Shown: in pieces, positions 26,674 through 35,900 of the stretch
How the letters are laid out: each line of letters begins with the position of its first letter
Numbering within the stretch: the stretch's first letter is position 1
Source: Planctomycetaceae bacterium
Lineage (GTDB): Bacteria > Planctomycetota > Planctomycetia > Pirellulales > Pirellulaceae
NCBI GenBank assembly: GCA_007694185.1
Contig: RECD01000127.1
Coordinates: 1-57,844, forward strand
Direction: 5' to 3'
Length of the DNA stretch: 57,844 nucleotides
The notes under the pieces: model-generated
The model's database searches: none
Seen by the model: only the letters and a program-made list of their open reading frames with translations
Told to the model about the DNA's origin: nothing
Program-made: the position numbers and the translations under genes

Positions 26674-27302
26674 CGCGGCGAGGTCTCCGTGGGGGGGGGC
26701 TCGGGGGACGAAAGGCCGGCGGTCGATTCGTCCGATTGGGTCTCCGCCACGGAGGTCGGTTGGCGGAACGAATGCCACATCAGCATCCCGGCCCCGCAGA
26801 CCAGCAGGCTGTCGGCGATATTGAAATTGGGCCATTTCCAGTTGGGGCCGGCTTGCCAGAGGATCCAGTCCCGCACCCCGCTTTGCCAGGCTTCCGGATA
26901 GCCCGGTTGCCACCATAGCCCGAGCCTGTCGTAGAGGTTGCCGATGATCCCGCCGGTGACGCAGGCGAGGGCGACGGTCAGCCACCACTGATGGGCAGCC
27001 CCGAAATGAAACAGCCAAATCAGGATGCCGGTCGCGGCGATGACCGAAAAGATCGCAAAAAATGTCCCCTGACCAGCCCCGATGCCGAACACGGCGCCGA
27101 TGTTGACCGCCGTTTCGATGCCGACGTAGCCGTCGATCAACCACCAAGCGTCCCGTTCACCCGGCAATCCTCGCCACGCGAAAACCGCCTGCTTGGTCCA
27201 GAGGTCGGTGATCGCACCGACGATCGCTATCGTCGCGAACACCAAGAATCGGCTCGCGGGGACCCGCTTGGCGAGCGGATCGGAAGGATTCTCGGAGGGC
27301 AC
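26670..27302 (-). CDS. lspA: Lipoprotein signal peptidase
   Basis: LspA is the inner-membrane aspartyl protease that removes signal peptides from prolipoproteins after lipidation. The 210 residues contain four hydrophobic segments and the family blocks NIGAVFGIGAG, TGGIIGNLYDRLG and NFNIADSLLVCGAG, whose two Asp residues (in YDR and ADS) form the catalytic pair. The C-terminus has a Ser/Pro/Thr-rich tail of about 35 residues beyond the usual end. The start is a GTG at 27302. It overlaps hisN by four bases. Several lipoprotein genes in this window would be its substrates. Confidence 0.93.
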   Translation of the reverse strand: MPSENPSDPLAKRVPASRFLVFATIAIVGAITDLWTKQAVFAWRGLPGERDAWWLIDGYVGIETAVNIGAVFGIGAGQGTFFAIFSVIAATGILIWLFHFGAAHQWWLTVALACVTGGIIGNLYDRLGLWWQPGYPEAWQSGVRDWILWQAGPNWKWPNFNIADSLLVCGAGMLMWHSFRQPTSVAETQSDESTAGLSSPEPPPTETSPR

Positions 27303-27319
27303 GTCGACTCGTCAGGTTA

Positions 27320-27418
27320 GGATCGTGCGGAAAATAAGTGGCCGGTACCTTTTGCGAGGAACTCGCCCTCCGGGGGCTTTGCACAAAAGATACCGGACAC
27401 TTTTTTACCGCTCATTGC
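27320..27418 (+). repeat. Long-stem intergenic repeat, copy B
   Basis: The arms at 27336-27349 and 27389-27402 pair at 12 of 14 positions, and pairing extends inwards through TTTTGC. Inside lie small hairpins: GCGAG-GAA-CTCGC, and CCC-TCC-GGG. Like the other copies it begins GGATCGTG and ends CCGCTCATTGC. It starts 17 bases upstream of the lspA start codon, so it may lie in the lspA leader or promoter. Confidence 0.85.
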
Positions 27419-27785
27419 TCAGGGACGTCGGGAGGCCGAAACGGCGGTCGGGTGGCAATGTCGCTCGCGGGCCCGCCAGATTCACCGACCATCCGACGAC
27501 CATCGCCAACTCGTCAGCCGACACGATAAATCTTTTTGCCAGCGATGCCCAGGCGAGTTCCCCAATCCCACCAACTTGCCCTGATCGGAAAGAATTACGC
27601 GACCGGCAACGACGAGTGGCCGCGACGCGGACGTTTTTTTCGCTAAAATTACCAAGGTCGGGGCAGACTTCCTGCTGGGATCGGGGTCGGATCGGCCGAT
27701 TTTTGAATTGGGCCGCTCGATTCCTGTCTCTCGATCGGTACCGATCGCCGTCCTTGCCGACCATTCGCCAGCACCCCACGTCGCC
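27419..27785. other. Intergenic stretch upstream of thrC
   Basis: No credible gene. The thrC frame stays open upstream to a TTG at 27708, but that extension has no family likeness. The promoters of thrC and of the divergent lspA-hisN pair should lie here or next to repeat copy B; I could not pick out convincing boxes. Confidence 0.4.
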
Positions 27786-29213
27786 ATGCTGCTCCAGGCT
27801 CATTCACAAAACGCCAATCGCACCGACCTGTCTCACCAGCGGTGCATCAATCCGGCCTGCGGCGCGACTTACGAGACGCACAGCATCCGGACCTCCTGCG
27901 ATCGCTGTGGCGAACTGCTGGACATCGCCTACGATTGGGATCACCTGCCGGTCCCGGAAAAGCTGAGCGACTTTGAGGCGATGTGGTCTCAGCGGACCAA
28001 CCCGATCCGGTTCAGCGGCGTGTGGCGGTTTCACGAATTGCTGCCGTTCGCCCCCCAGGACAAGGTGGTGACCGTCGGCGAGGGGCAGACGCTGTTGCAG
28101 CAGGCTGACGCCGTCGGCGAATTCGTAGGAATGGATGCCGGCAAGCTGCACTTGCAATACGAGGGGATGAACCCGTCGGGCAGCTTCAAAGACAACGGGA
28201 TGTGCGCCGCGTTCACGCACGCGCGAATGATGGAAGCCAAGCGGGCGGCCTGCGCCAGCACGGGAAATACCAGCGCCTCGCTGGCGATGTACTGCAGCAC
28301 CACCCGACTGATGAAGGCGATCATTTTCATCGGCAGCGGCAAGATCTCCTACGGCAAGCTGTCCCAGGCCCTCGACTACGGCGCGTTGACGGTCCAGATC
28401 GCGGGCGATTTCGACGACGCGATGCTGCGGGTCCAACAGGTTTCCAAGCAACTCGGCATCTACCTGGTCAACAGCGTCAACCCGTTCCGGCTGGAAGGCC
28501 AGAAGACAGTGATGTACCGGGTGCTCGAAGCGCTCCGCTGGGAAGTCCCCGATTGGATCGTCGTGCCGGGCGGGAATCTCGGCAACAGCAGCGCCTTCGG
28601 CAAGGCCTTCATGGAATTGAAGCAACTCGGACTGGTCGACCGCATTCCTCGGCTGGCCGTGGTCAACGCGTCCGGCGCCGACACCGCTTACGAACTTTAC
28701 GAACGCCGCGGCGTCCGTTGGAATGGTGGGCACATCGATTTCGACCCGATCCGCCAGCACAACGACCGGATGGATCGCGAGCATTTGAAGGCCGACACGA
28801 TCGCCAGCGCCATCGAGATCAACCGACCTGTCAACCTGAAAAAGTGCTTGCGAGCATTGGATGTCATGGACGGTGTCGTCCGTCAAGTTACGGACCAGGA
28901 AATCCTTGACGCGAAAGCCAAAGTCGGGGCGGGCGGTTTCGGCTGCGAACCGGCGTCGGCCGCCAGTGTCGCGGGCGCCAAATTGCTCCGTCGCGAAGGG
29001 GTGATCGCGCCGAGCGACCGAGTCGTCTGCATCCTGACCGGTCACGAGTTGAAAGACCCGACCGCGACGGTCGCTTATCACACCACCGACCAAGACCTGT
29101 TCAACCGGGTGTTGGCCAGCCGTGGGGTCAGCAAGGCGAGCTACGCGAACCGCGCGATCGCCGTCCCGAACGAGTTGGACGACATCATCAAAGCGATCCA
29201 GCTCTATTCCTAG
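27786..29213 (+). CDS. thrC: Threonine synthase
   Basis: A pyridoxal-phosphate enzyme that converts O-phosphohomoserine to threonine. About 475 residues. The N-terminus holds a small zinc-knuckle-like region ([20 protein letters not shown]), common in long threonine synthases. The PLP lysine lies in [11 protein letters not shown] and the phosphate-binding loop in [14 protein letters not shown]. The Gly-rich [15 protein letters not shown] block and the C-terminal [12 protein letters not shown] agree with the family. The ATG at 27786 is chosen over the TTG at 27708 because family-like sequence begins after it. It stands alone, with structured repeats on both sides. Confidence 0.93.
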   Translation: MLLQAHSQNANRTDLSHQRCINPACGATYETHSIRTSCDRCGELLDIAYDWDHLPVPEKLSDFEAMWSQRTNPIRFSGVWRFHELLPFAPQDKVVTVGEGQTLLQQADAVGEFVGMDAGKLHLQYEGMNPSGSFKDNGMCAAFTHARMMEAKRAACASTGNTSASLAMYCSTTRLMKAIIFIGSGKISYGKLSQALDYGALTVQIAGDFDDAMLRVQQVSKQLGIYLVNSVNPFRLEGQKTVMYRVLEALRWEVPDWIVVPGGNLGNSSAFGKAFMELKQLGLVDRIPRLAVVNASGADTAYELYERRGVRWNGGHIDFDPIRQHNDRMDREHLKADTIASAIEINRPVNLKKCLRALDVMDGVVRQVTDQEILDAKAKVGAGGFGCEPASAASVAGAKLLRREGVIAPSDRVVCILTGHELKDPTATVAYHTTDQDLFNRVLASRGVSKASYANRAIAVPNELDDIIKAIQLYS

Positions 29214-29290
29214 CGGAAGGGCGCAGGGCCTCCGTTATCGCCCTTGCCGACGCCCCGGACGGCTTGCGCCGTGCCGCTAAATTGCTCCGA

Positions 29291-29497
29291 CTGCGACCCC
29301 TTCGGGGTCGGTGGCGGTATTCGCTGCGCTCGACTGCCGGCTACTCGCTTTCATCCCTACGGGATCTGCGGAACGAGCTCAGCGGGCGAGAGATCGACCA
29401 CGCCTTATCCCGAAGGGATTACAGAGATCAGCCCCGGGTCGCGCAGCGCACCTGGGGTTTACGAAAAAAACGAGGATTTCGACCCCGACGGGGTCGC
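29291..29497 (+). repeat. Cluster of triloop hairpins (REP-like intergenic element)
   Basis: Four short perfect hairpins with three-base loops lie in about 200 bases: GACCCC-TTC-GGGGTC (29295-29309), ATCCC-TAC-GGGAT (29353-29365), ATCCC-GAA-GGGAT (29407-29419) and CGACCCC-GAC-GGGGTCG (29480-29496). A fifth, CCCCGGGT with ACCTGGGG (29432-29456), is imperfect. All lie in the gap between the convergent thrC and HTH genes. I have the impression of similar clusters in other planctomycetes but cannot verify this here. Confidence 0.75.
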
Positions 29498-29537
29498 AGA
29501 GACCGCCCGCCGGTGAATCGTCCCCAGCCCTGCTCGC

Positions 29538-30698
29538 CTACAGGCGAGCCATCCGCCGGGCGATCGCTTGGGCGGGCAGCGGCGTGATCTTCGCCGCAGC
29601 GGTCTCGTGAGTTTGTAGCAGCGAATGGGGCGCATTGGTCGTGACGTCGTCCTCGTATTGGACGATGTACGCACCGATCTTCACCCCGCCTTCCTCGAAT
29701 ACCGGTGGCCAGAACTCGTCGCCACGATTGGCAAGGGTTTTCGCGAGCAACCGGGTGGCTCGGCCGGAAAAGCCGCTGAGTACCATGTCGAGCCGACCGA
29801 GCGGTTCGCGGAACAGGTAAAACACCAGCGCCGTGTCTTTGCCGTTACCGCCAGCCCAGACCCAAGTCCCGTCGTCCTTCTCGTAATAGAAGCCGGGATG
29901 GGGGGCGTCTTCGTTTTTGCTGAGCCGCGTGCCGGCCGAAGCCGAATCGGGTTGCGGGTCGTTGTCGCGGAAGCGGAGAAAGAACGGGCAAGCCCGAGCC
30001 GACGTGTCGTCGACATCGTCCTCGGTGACGAACGGCGAGCAGCCGAAGGCATCGGCAAAGACCAGTTCGACCACCGGGTTGCTTTTGACGCTGCCGATGC
30101 AAACCAACGCCCGGTCGCCTTGCGCCTCCGTGAAGCCTTCGAATACCTCATCGGCACGCCCGCGGGCTTCGGCTTGATTCGCCTGCCCCGGGCTCCATAC
30201 CAGCGTTTGTTGCAAACGTTCCGGAGCGGGAACGTCGCGAGCCGTCTGCTCTACGCCCGCTGGCAGTGACACGTTCTGCTTGGCGTGCTTGGCGGCGCCG
30301 CCGAGCGTCGAAACGCCGTTGAGCAGTTCGCCGATCAAAACGGAGTCCGATGCGACGATCCAAGCGTGCTCGGGGCTGCTGCCGCCCTCCGCTTGCCGAA
30401 CGCCGACGCAGATTTCGACGTCGCCACGGCGGGCGAGCAATTCCCAAAAGTTTTCCGCTTGAACGGAGAACAGGGCTCCGGGCAATTGGTCAGCCGTCGC
30501 GTAGCCCTGATCGATCAGGTAATCGCAGAGCCGCGACAACGCTTCCAACGGGATGTATTTGGCTTCGTTCTTGAGTAACGAAGCGACTTGGTGGCGATCG
30601 AGCCCGGTGTGCTCCACGATCGATTTGATCGTCCCGGGGCGTTTTCGCCGGTCAGGCGTGTGGCCAAGGATTTCCGCTAACCGAAAGGCGTATCTCAT
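29538..30698 (-). CDS. HTH-domain protein with large uncharacterised C-terminal domain
   Basis: About 386 residues. The first 75 look like a lambda-repressor/XRE-type helix-turn-helix (MRYAFRLAEILGHTPDRRKR, then TGLDRHQVASLLKNEAKYIPLEALSRLCDYL). The remaining 300 residues contain a core such as AWIVASDSVLIGELLNG, FFLRFRDNDPQP and TALVFYLFREPLGRLDMVLSGFSGR, which I cannot place in a named family. The GNGKDTALVFY and VWAGGN segments suggest a ligand- or nucleotide-sensing sandwich fold, but that is a guess. The ATG at 30698 is chosen because the upstream frame is not family-like. It is transcribed convergently with thrC. Probably a transcription factor whose ligand is unknown. Confidence 0.75.
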   Translation of the reverse strand: MRYAFRLAEILGHTPDRRKRPGTIKSIVEHTGLDRHQVASLLKNEAKYIPLEALSRLCDYLIDQGYATADQLPGALFSVQAENFWELLARRGDVEICVGVRQAEGGSSPEHAWIVASDSVLIGELLNGVSTLGGAAKHAKQNVSLPAGVEQTARDVPAPERLQQTLVWSPGQANQAEARGRADEVFEGFTEAQGDRALVCIGSVKSNPVVELVFADAFGCSPFVTEDDVDDTSARACPFFLRFRDNDPQPDSASAGTRLSKNEDAPHPGFYYEKDDGTWVWAGGNGKDTALVFYLFREPLGRLDMVLSGFSGRATRLLAKTLANRGDEFWPPVFEEGGVKIGAYIVQYEDDVTTNAPHSLLQTHETAAAKITPLPAQAIARRMARL

Positions 30699-31345
30699 CG
30701 AGTTTTCCGTGTATCGGAAAGGAGTTTGGGAACCGAAGCAGATTCGAAAAGTTAAGAGCGGTCGAACCGAGCCGAAGGTGGGAATGAGCCGCACTTCGGG
30801 TGAGTCGATGGTCGCCGGCGTCTGGGAATCCAGGATTGCCAACGGAGCCGTTTTTCACATCCGCTCGGATCGGAGTCCATTGTAGGCCGTGGGCAAGCAG
30901 CAATGCTAGCCCCTGAAATATCGATGCGTTGCGGGGCCATGCCTTCCCGGCGGGGGGTTTTCGAAAAAAAGCTAAAGGAAAATAAGCCCCATTGATGATT
31001 TGGTCGGACATGTCACTCGATCCACACCTTGGCAAACGGCGTAGAACATCTGTCACGAACGGGCCTTACCCAGCCTGCCAGACTCGCCCGCTGGTGGGCC
31101 CAAAGCTTGCCTCGACGTGCGAAAAGTCAGGCGGGTTTTCGGAGTCCGATCAAGAGGCCTCACGCGTTCCGAATTAAATCGGTTAAAGTGGTGCGAAGCG
31201 TTGGGCTCCGCCGCAAGGCGCGTCCGGCCCCTTGCCTCCATCCCCTCCCCCCGGTTTCCCATCCCCTGGGCTTCCAACGCCACTCGGCTCATGGTGCTTG
31301 CGCTCCTGAAGCTCAGGGCTGACAGTTCAACAACAGCAGAGCGGA
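30699..31345. other. Intergenic stretch between divergent genes
   Basis: About 650 bases without a credible gene; frames of up to 184 codons exist but show no family likeness. An AT-rich patch around 30960-31000 stands out from the GC-rich surroundings and is the best place for the promoter of the HTH gene. A second AT-rich patch lies at about 31170-31190. Confidence 0.4.
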
Positions 31346-32623
31346 ATGCCTTTCCCATCGTCTGATCACCGATCGAATCGGTTTCTCTCCCTGATCCGCA
31401 GCCCTTGGCATTCACCGGACGCCACCGGCAGCTTCGGCTGTGGCACCTTCGGTCGTGGCAGTGTCGTGTGGGGAATCGTGGGTGTCGTCCTGCTGGCACT
31501 GACGCCAGCCTGTGATTCGCCAACCCCGATCCGCCAGTATTCGATCCGGACGGATGTCCCGTCCGCCTTAGCCGGTGACGACAGGATGCTGGGACTGATC
31601 GCCCCACAGGCTCAGGAGGCTTGGTTTTTCAAAGTCACCGGTCCCAGCGACGCGATCCGTTTCGCCGAGCCCGCGATCCGCGAATTCCTGACCTCTATTC
31701 GCTTCCAGGACGGCACGCCGCAGTTTGACGAAATCCCCTCGGGCTGGTCCTTCGGCACCGAGCGTCCGATGCGATTCAAGACGCTGCTGATCGACACCCC
31801 CAGTCGAGAGCTCGAATTGGCGATCAGCCAATTGCCCCGCTCGGGCGATTGGGACGAACAGATCTCGATGAACGTCAATCGCTGGCGCGGCCAAATGGGC
31901 ATGTCGGATTCGGATGACCGTTGGGCCGGCGCCGAGCCGTTCGAGTTGGCGGATGCATCGTTGGCAGGCGAACCGGCCGCCTGGGTCGATCTGACGGGCA
32001 AACTCGGGCCCGGTCCCACCGCGATGTCGTCGCCGCCGCCGATGGGTTCAACTCCCCCACGGCCTCCATTTGCAGGGCCGAACGGCTTCCCCGCCCCCCC
32101 GCCGAGCGACATCGCTGCGGGTGGATCACCAAGTCCTGCGGTGCCGAAAGCTGACATGCCCCCCGCCGGTTCCCCGGCGGGTGACGATTCGTCGCGGGGG
32201 TTGAAATACGACGTGCCCCCGGAGTGGCGGGCGGGTAAAATGAGCATGATGCGGATGGCCGCATTCGAACTGGGTCCGGCTGACCGCTCGGCCGAATTGA
32301 CGATCATCCAAGCGGGTGGTGACCTGCGTGGCAACGTCGATCGTTGGATCGGTCAGTTGCTCGGGTCGGCCCCAGAGGCTGAGACAGTCGACGAGGCGAT
32401 GGAAGCGGCCGTCGGTTTGACGGTTGGCGACCGTGATGCCCAGCGGTTTTATTTGCACGGTTCAGACCCCGAGGACGCGGATGCCCAAGCGATCGATGCG
32501 ACGATCGTGCCGCTCGAAAACGGCATGAGCCTGTTCGTCAAGGCGACCGGCCCCGCCGAAACGCTCCGTGAAGAACGCGAGCGGATCGGTCAGTTTCTCA
32601 ACTCGCTTCGTATACCCGAGTAA
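31346..32623 (+). CDS. Lipoprotein with internally duplicated domain
   Basis: 425 residues. VVWGIVGVVLLALTPAC ends in a lipobox at about residue 56, so the mature protein is probably lipid-anchored. The stretch before it is unusually long for a leader, and an internal GTG start is possible. The mature part has two related halves around a Pro/Gly-rich linker (about residues 225-290): FFKVTGPSDAIRFAEPAIRE with FLTSIRF in the first is echoed by FVKATGPAETLREERERIGQ with FLNSLRI at the end, and NVNRWRGQMG is echoed by NVDRWIGQLLG. It precedes the ResB-CcsA gene by about 280 bases on the same strand. The function is unknown; placement hints at a link with cytochrome maturation. Confidence 0.75.
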   Translation: MPFPSSDHRSNRFLSLIRSPWHSPDATGSFGCGTFGRGSVVWGIVGVVLLALTPACDSPTPIRQYSIRTDVPSALAGDDRMLGLIAPQAQEAWFFKVTGPSDAIRFAEPAIREFLTSIRFQDGTPQFDEIPSGWSFGTERPMRFKTLLIDTPSRELELAISQLPRSGDWDEQISMNVNRWRGQMGMSDSDDRWAGAEPFELADASLAGEPAAWVDLTGKLGPGPTAMSSPPPMGSTPPRPPFAGPNGFPAPPPSDIAAGGSPSPAVPKADMPPAGSPAGDDSSRGLKYDVPPEWRAGKMSMMRMAAFELGPADRSAELTIIQAGGDLRGNVDRWIGQLLGSAPEAETVDEAMEAAVGLTVGDRDAQRFYLHGSDPEDADAQAIDATIVPLENGMSLFVKATGPAETLREERERIGQFLNSLRIPE

Positions 32624-32722
32624 GGATCGTGCGGGAAATGAGTGTTCGGTACCTTTTGCGAGGAACTCGCCCTTCGGGTGCTTGGCACGAAAGGTATCGG
32701 AAACTTTTTTACCGCTCATCGC
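32624..32722 (+). repeat. Long-stem intergenic repeat, copy C
   Basis: This copy begins directly after the TAA of the duplicated lipoprotein gene. The arms around CGGTACCTTT and GAAAGGTATCG pair nearly perfectly. The interior folds as GCGAG-GAA-CTCGC, CCC-TTC-GGG and TGC-TTG-GCA, three mini-hairpins each with a three-base loop. It could act as a terminator or mRNA-end structure for the lipoprotein gene, and it lies about 180 bases before the ResB-CcsA start. Confidence 0.85.
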
Positions 32723-32904
32723 TAACGGATCGTGTCAGACTTGTGGTCACCCGTCACGTCAATCGCGTCATGGAATACACGACGGTGGTCAACCGCCGTC
32801 CCTGCCCTGCGAACCCTCCCGCCTGGCCTCGGGTCAGCCGCCGGCTTTTCGCCGGCCGCCGTCACCGCGGACTGCCCCTTTCTTCCGTTCATTGGTGATC
32901 AACC

Positions 32905-35900
32905 ATGGCATCGGTAACTTCCCCGCCCCGACTCTCGTCTGCCGCCACCCGATCGGCGGACGTCAGCCTGTCCGCCTACGCCAAACAGGGCTTCCAGTTG
33001 TTGGGCTCGTTGAAGCTGACGGTCGCGCTATTCGCCTTTTCGCTGTTGCTGGTTTTCGCCGGCACGCTGGCGCAGCACCACCTGAACATGTACGACGTCA
33101 AGCTGCGGTACTTCACCAGCTGGATCGCGTGGCTGCACTTCGAGGACTTGGTCCCTCCCTCCTTCTACATGCACTCCGAGCCGTTCGAGGGCAAAGTGCC
33201 GATCCCCGGCGGGGCGCTCGTCGGGCTGCTGTTGATGCTCAACTTGGTTGCGGCCAAGGTCACCCGGTTCCACGTCCACGCCAGCGGCGCCCGGCTTTGG
33301 GGCGGTGTGGCGGTGATCTTCGGCGGGTTGCTGTTGACCTTGGCGATCGTCTCGGCAGGCCAAAGCAGCGAGGGGCTGCAAGGCGAACCGCCGATGACCT
33401 ACGAGCGGTTATGGGCACTCTGCTTGGGGACTTTCGCCGCGCTGTGGATCGGGGCGATCGGTTTGGCGATCACCGCGAAGTCGACGGCTGTGCGGCTGTC
33501 ATGGGGAGCGCTTGCGGTCGGGATGGCGGCCTACTTGATCTTCAGCCTGACGACCGGACATCGGATCGGCGACCCGGGGCTACGGATCGTCTGGCAATTG
33601 ACCAAAGGGCTCGGTGCCGGCTTCGTGCTCCTGATCGGCTGCCTGATGGTTTTCCAAAAGCAGGGCGGCAACGTCCTGCTGCACTTCGGCGTCGGGCTGC
33701 TGATGTTCGGCCAATTCCTGTTCGGCGACCGTCAATCGGAACAACGGCTGACGCTGCTGGAAGGCCAGTCGGCCAGTGCCTTCGTCAATCTCGATCAGGT
33801 GGAAATGACGTTCCTCAAGGAAGGGGACGGGGAACAGCAGGTGATCGCGATCCCAAGCGAACGTTTGAAGACCGCCGCCGGTAAGGCCGAACCGATCCGT
33901 GACCCGGCTTTGCCCGTCGACGTACGGGTGCTGGCTTATTTCCCCAACTCCCGTTTGAAGGCCCCGGCCGAGAGCGACGAATATGCCGCCACGCAAGGGT
34001 TGGGGCTGCAGGTTGCCGCCGTCGCGGCACCCAGCGCCGGGGGGACGTCAAGCGACGTGAACGTGGCGTCCGCCTATGTCGAATTGCTCGATCGCGAGTC
34101 GGGCGAATCTCTCGGAACGCATTTGATCTCTCAACGGATATCGGACCTGGAGACAATGGCGCCCGGTAGAGGTGCCGGCGATGAGTTTGACCAACTTGTG
34201 GTTGGCGAGGACGAGTACAAAATCGGCTTGCGGTTCGCCCGCAACCCGAAACCGTTTTGGGTTCACCTCAGTGACGTCCGGCGAGTCGATTACAGCGGCA
34301 CCGACACGCCTCGCGATTACCGTTCGTTCATCCGCATCGTCGACCCGGAGACGGGCGACGACCGCCGTGAGCAGATCTGGATGAACAACCCGTTGCGGTA
34401 CCGTGGCGAAACCTACTACCAAAGCAGCTATGACCGGCTGCCCAGCGGCGTCGAATTGACCGGCTTGCAGGTCGTCCAAAATAGCGGCTGGCTGATCCCC
34501 TACGTCGCGTGCAGCATCACGGCGCTGGGGATGTGTGTCCACTTCGGCGGCACCCTGCGACGTTTCGTCCGTCGCCGTAACCAGGAACGCCGGTTGGCGC
34601 TGGCGAACCAGCCCGGGAGTGCGTCCGACGAACCGCCCGCCTCCCGCTTGCCGATCTACGCGTCCGTCGCGGCGGCAGCCCTGTTCGCCTTCCTGGCGCT
34701 CATCCCCTGGACCTCGGTTCGCGATTCGCTGCGACCGGCCCAGCGGGATCGCCAGTTCGATCTGCACTCCGCCGGCAAGATCCCCGTCCAATTCGGCGGC
34801 CGGGTGATGCCGTTGGCCGCCTACGCGAATCAGACGCTCAAGGCGATCAGCAACCGCACGTCACTCGACCTGGCCGACGCCCCGACCGCGATCCGCGACC
34901 GGGTGAAGGGGAAGAAGCGAATGACGCCGATGGCGTGGCTGATGGAGGTCGCGATCGCCGACGAGCGGTTGGGCGACCTGCCGATGTTCCGCATCGATGT
35001 CGCCGAAGTTCGTGACGAACTCGGGCTGCCTCGGCGCGAGAGCAAGCTGTTTACGCTGAACGAGATCCGTCGGGAACTCGATCGGTTCAGCGACTTGGTA
35101 AAGGCCGCGGGCGAAAAGGATCCCCTCGACCAGACCTTCAAAGACAAGAAGTTGCTGGAACTCGACCGCCGAACGCGGGTCTTCACGATGGCCGCGGCGG
35201 CATTCCGATTGCCGGTTCCTCCGGAGATCCCGAAGGAGTTTTTGCCTCCGGGGATGTCGGAGCAAGAGGCGCGGATGCTCGCCGTCCGGCAGTTGAAAAA
35301 CAACATGGACGCGATCGAGCGGATGACCTCGCCGGGCTTGATCCCGCCGCCGGCCGACAAGCTGGCGGTCGCGACCGACGCCCCCAAATGGTCCGCCTAC
35401 TCGTCAGCGTTTTTCAACCAGGCGCTCGAGAGTGTCTCGCAGGAGCCGACCGAACGGATCGGGATCGAGACGTTCGGCGACATGGTCAAGGCGTACAGCG
35501 AAGGCGATCCGGAAAACTTCAACCGCGCCGTCGACGAGCACTTGGCCGCCGTTTCCGCGGTCGCCGTCACGGCCACCCCGACTTCCGGCTACTCACCCGG
35601 CAAGGTGGCGCTCGAACGTTGGGACGAATCGAACGGCCCGACCTACATCGCGATGGCCCTCTACATCCTGGCGTTGGTCCTCGGCTGCGTTTACCTGATG
35701 GCCGATCTGCCGCGCTTGCGTTCGTCGGTCTGGGGTATCCTGCTGGTCGCGTTGACGATCCATACGCTGGTGCTGCTGTCGCGGATCGTGATCACGGGAC
35801 GTGCCCCCGTCATCAACCTTTACTCCTCCGCCGTCTTCATCGGCTGGGCCGGGGTGATCTTCGGCCTGATCCAAGAGAAGATTTTCCGCTACGGCGAAGG

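Noticed and set aside
26691-26705. A G-run as a possible quadruplex
   Set aside because: One long run and a second short one only, inside the coding end of lspA; fewer than four separated tracts.
26674-27147. N-terminal extension of the hisN frame across lspA
   Set aside because: The lspA frame is strongly supported there, and hisN family sequence begins only after the ATG at 26673.
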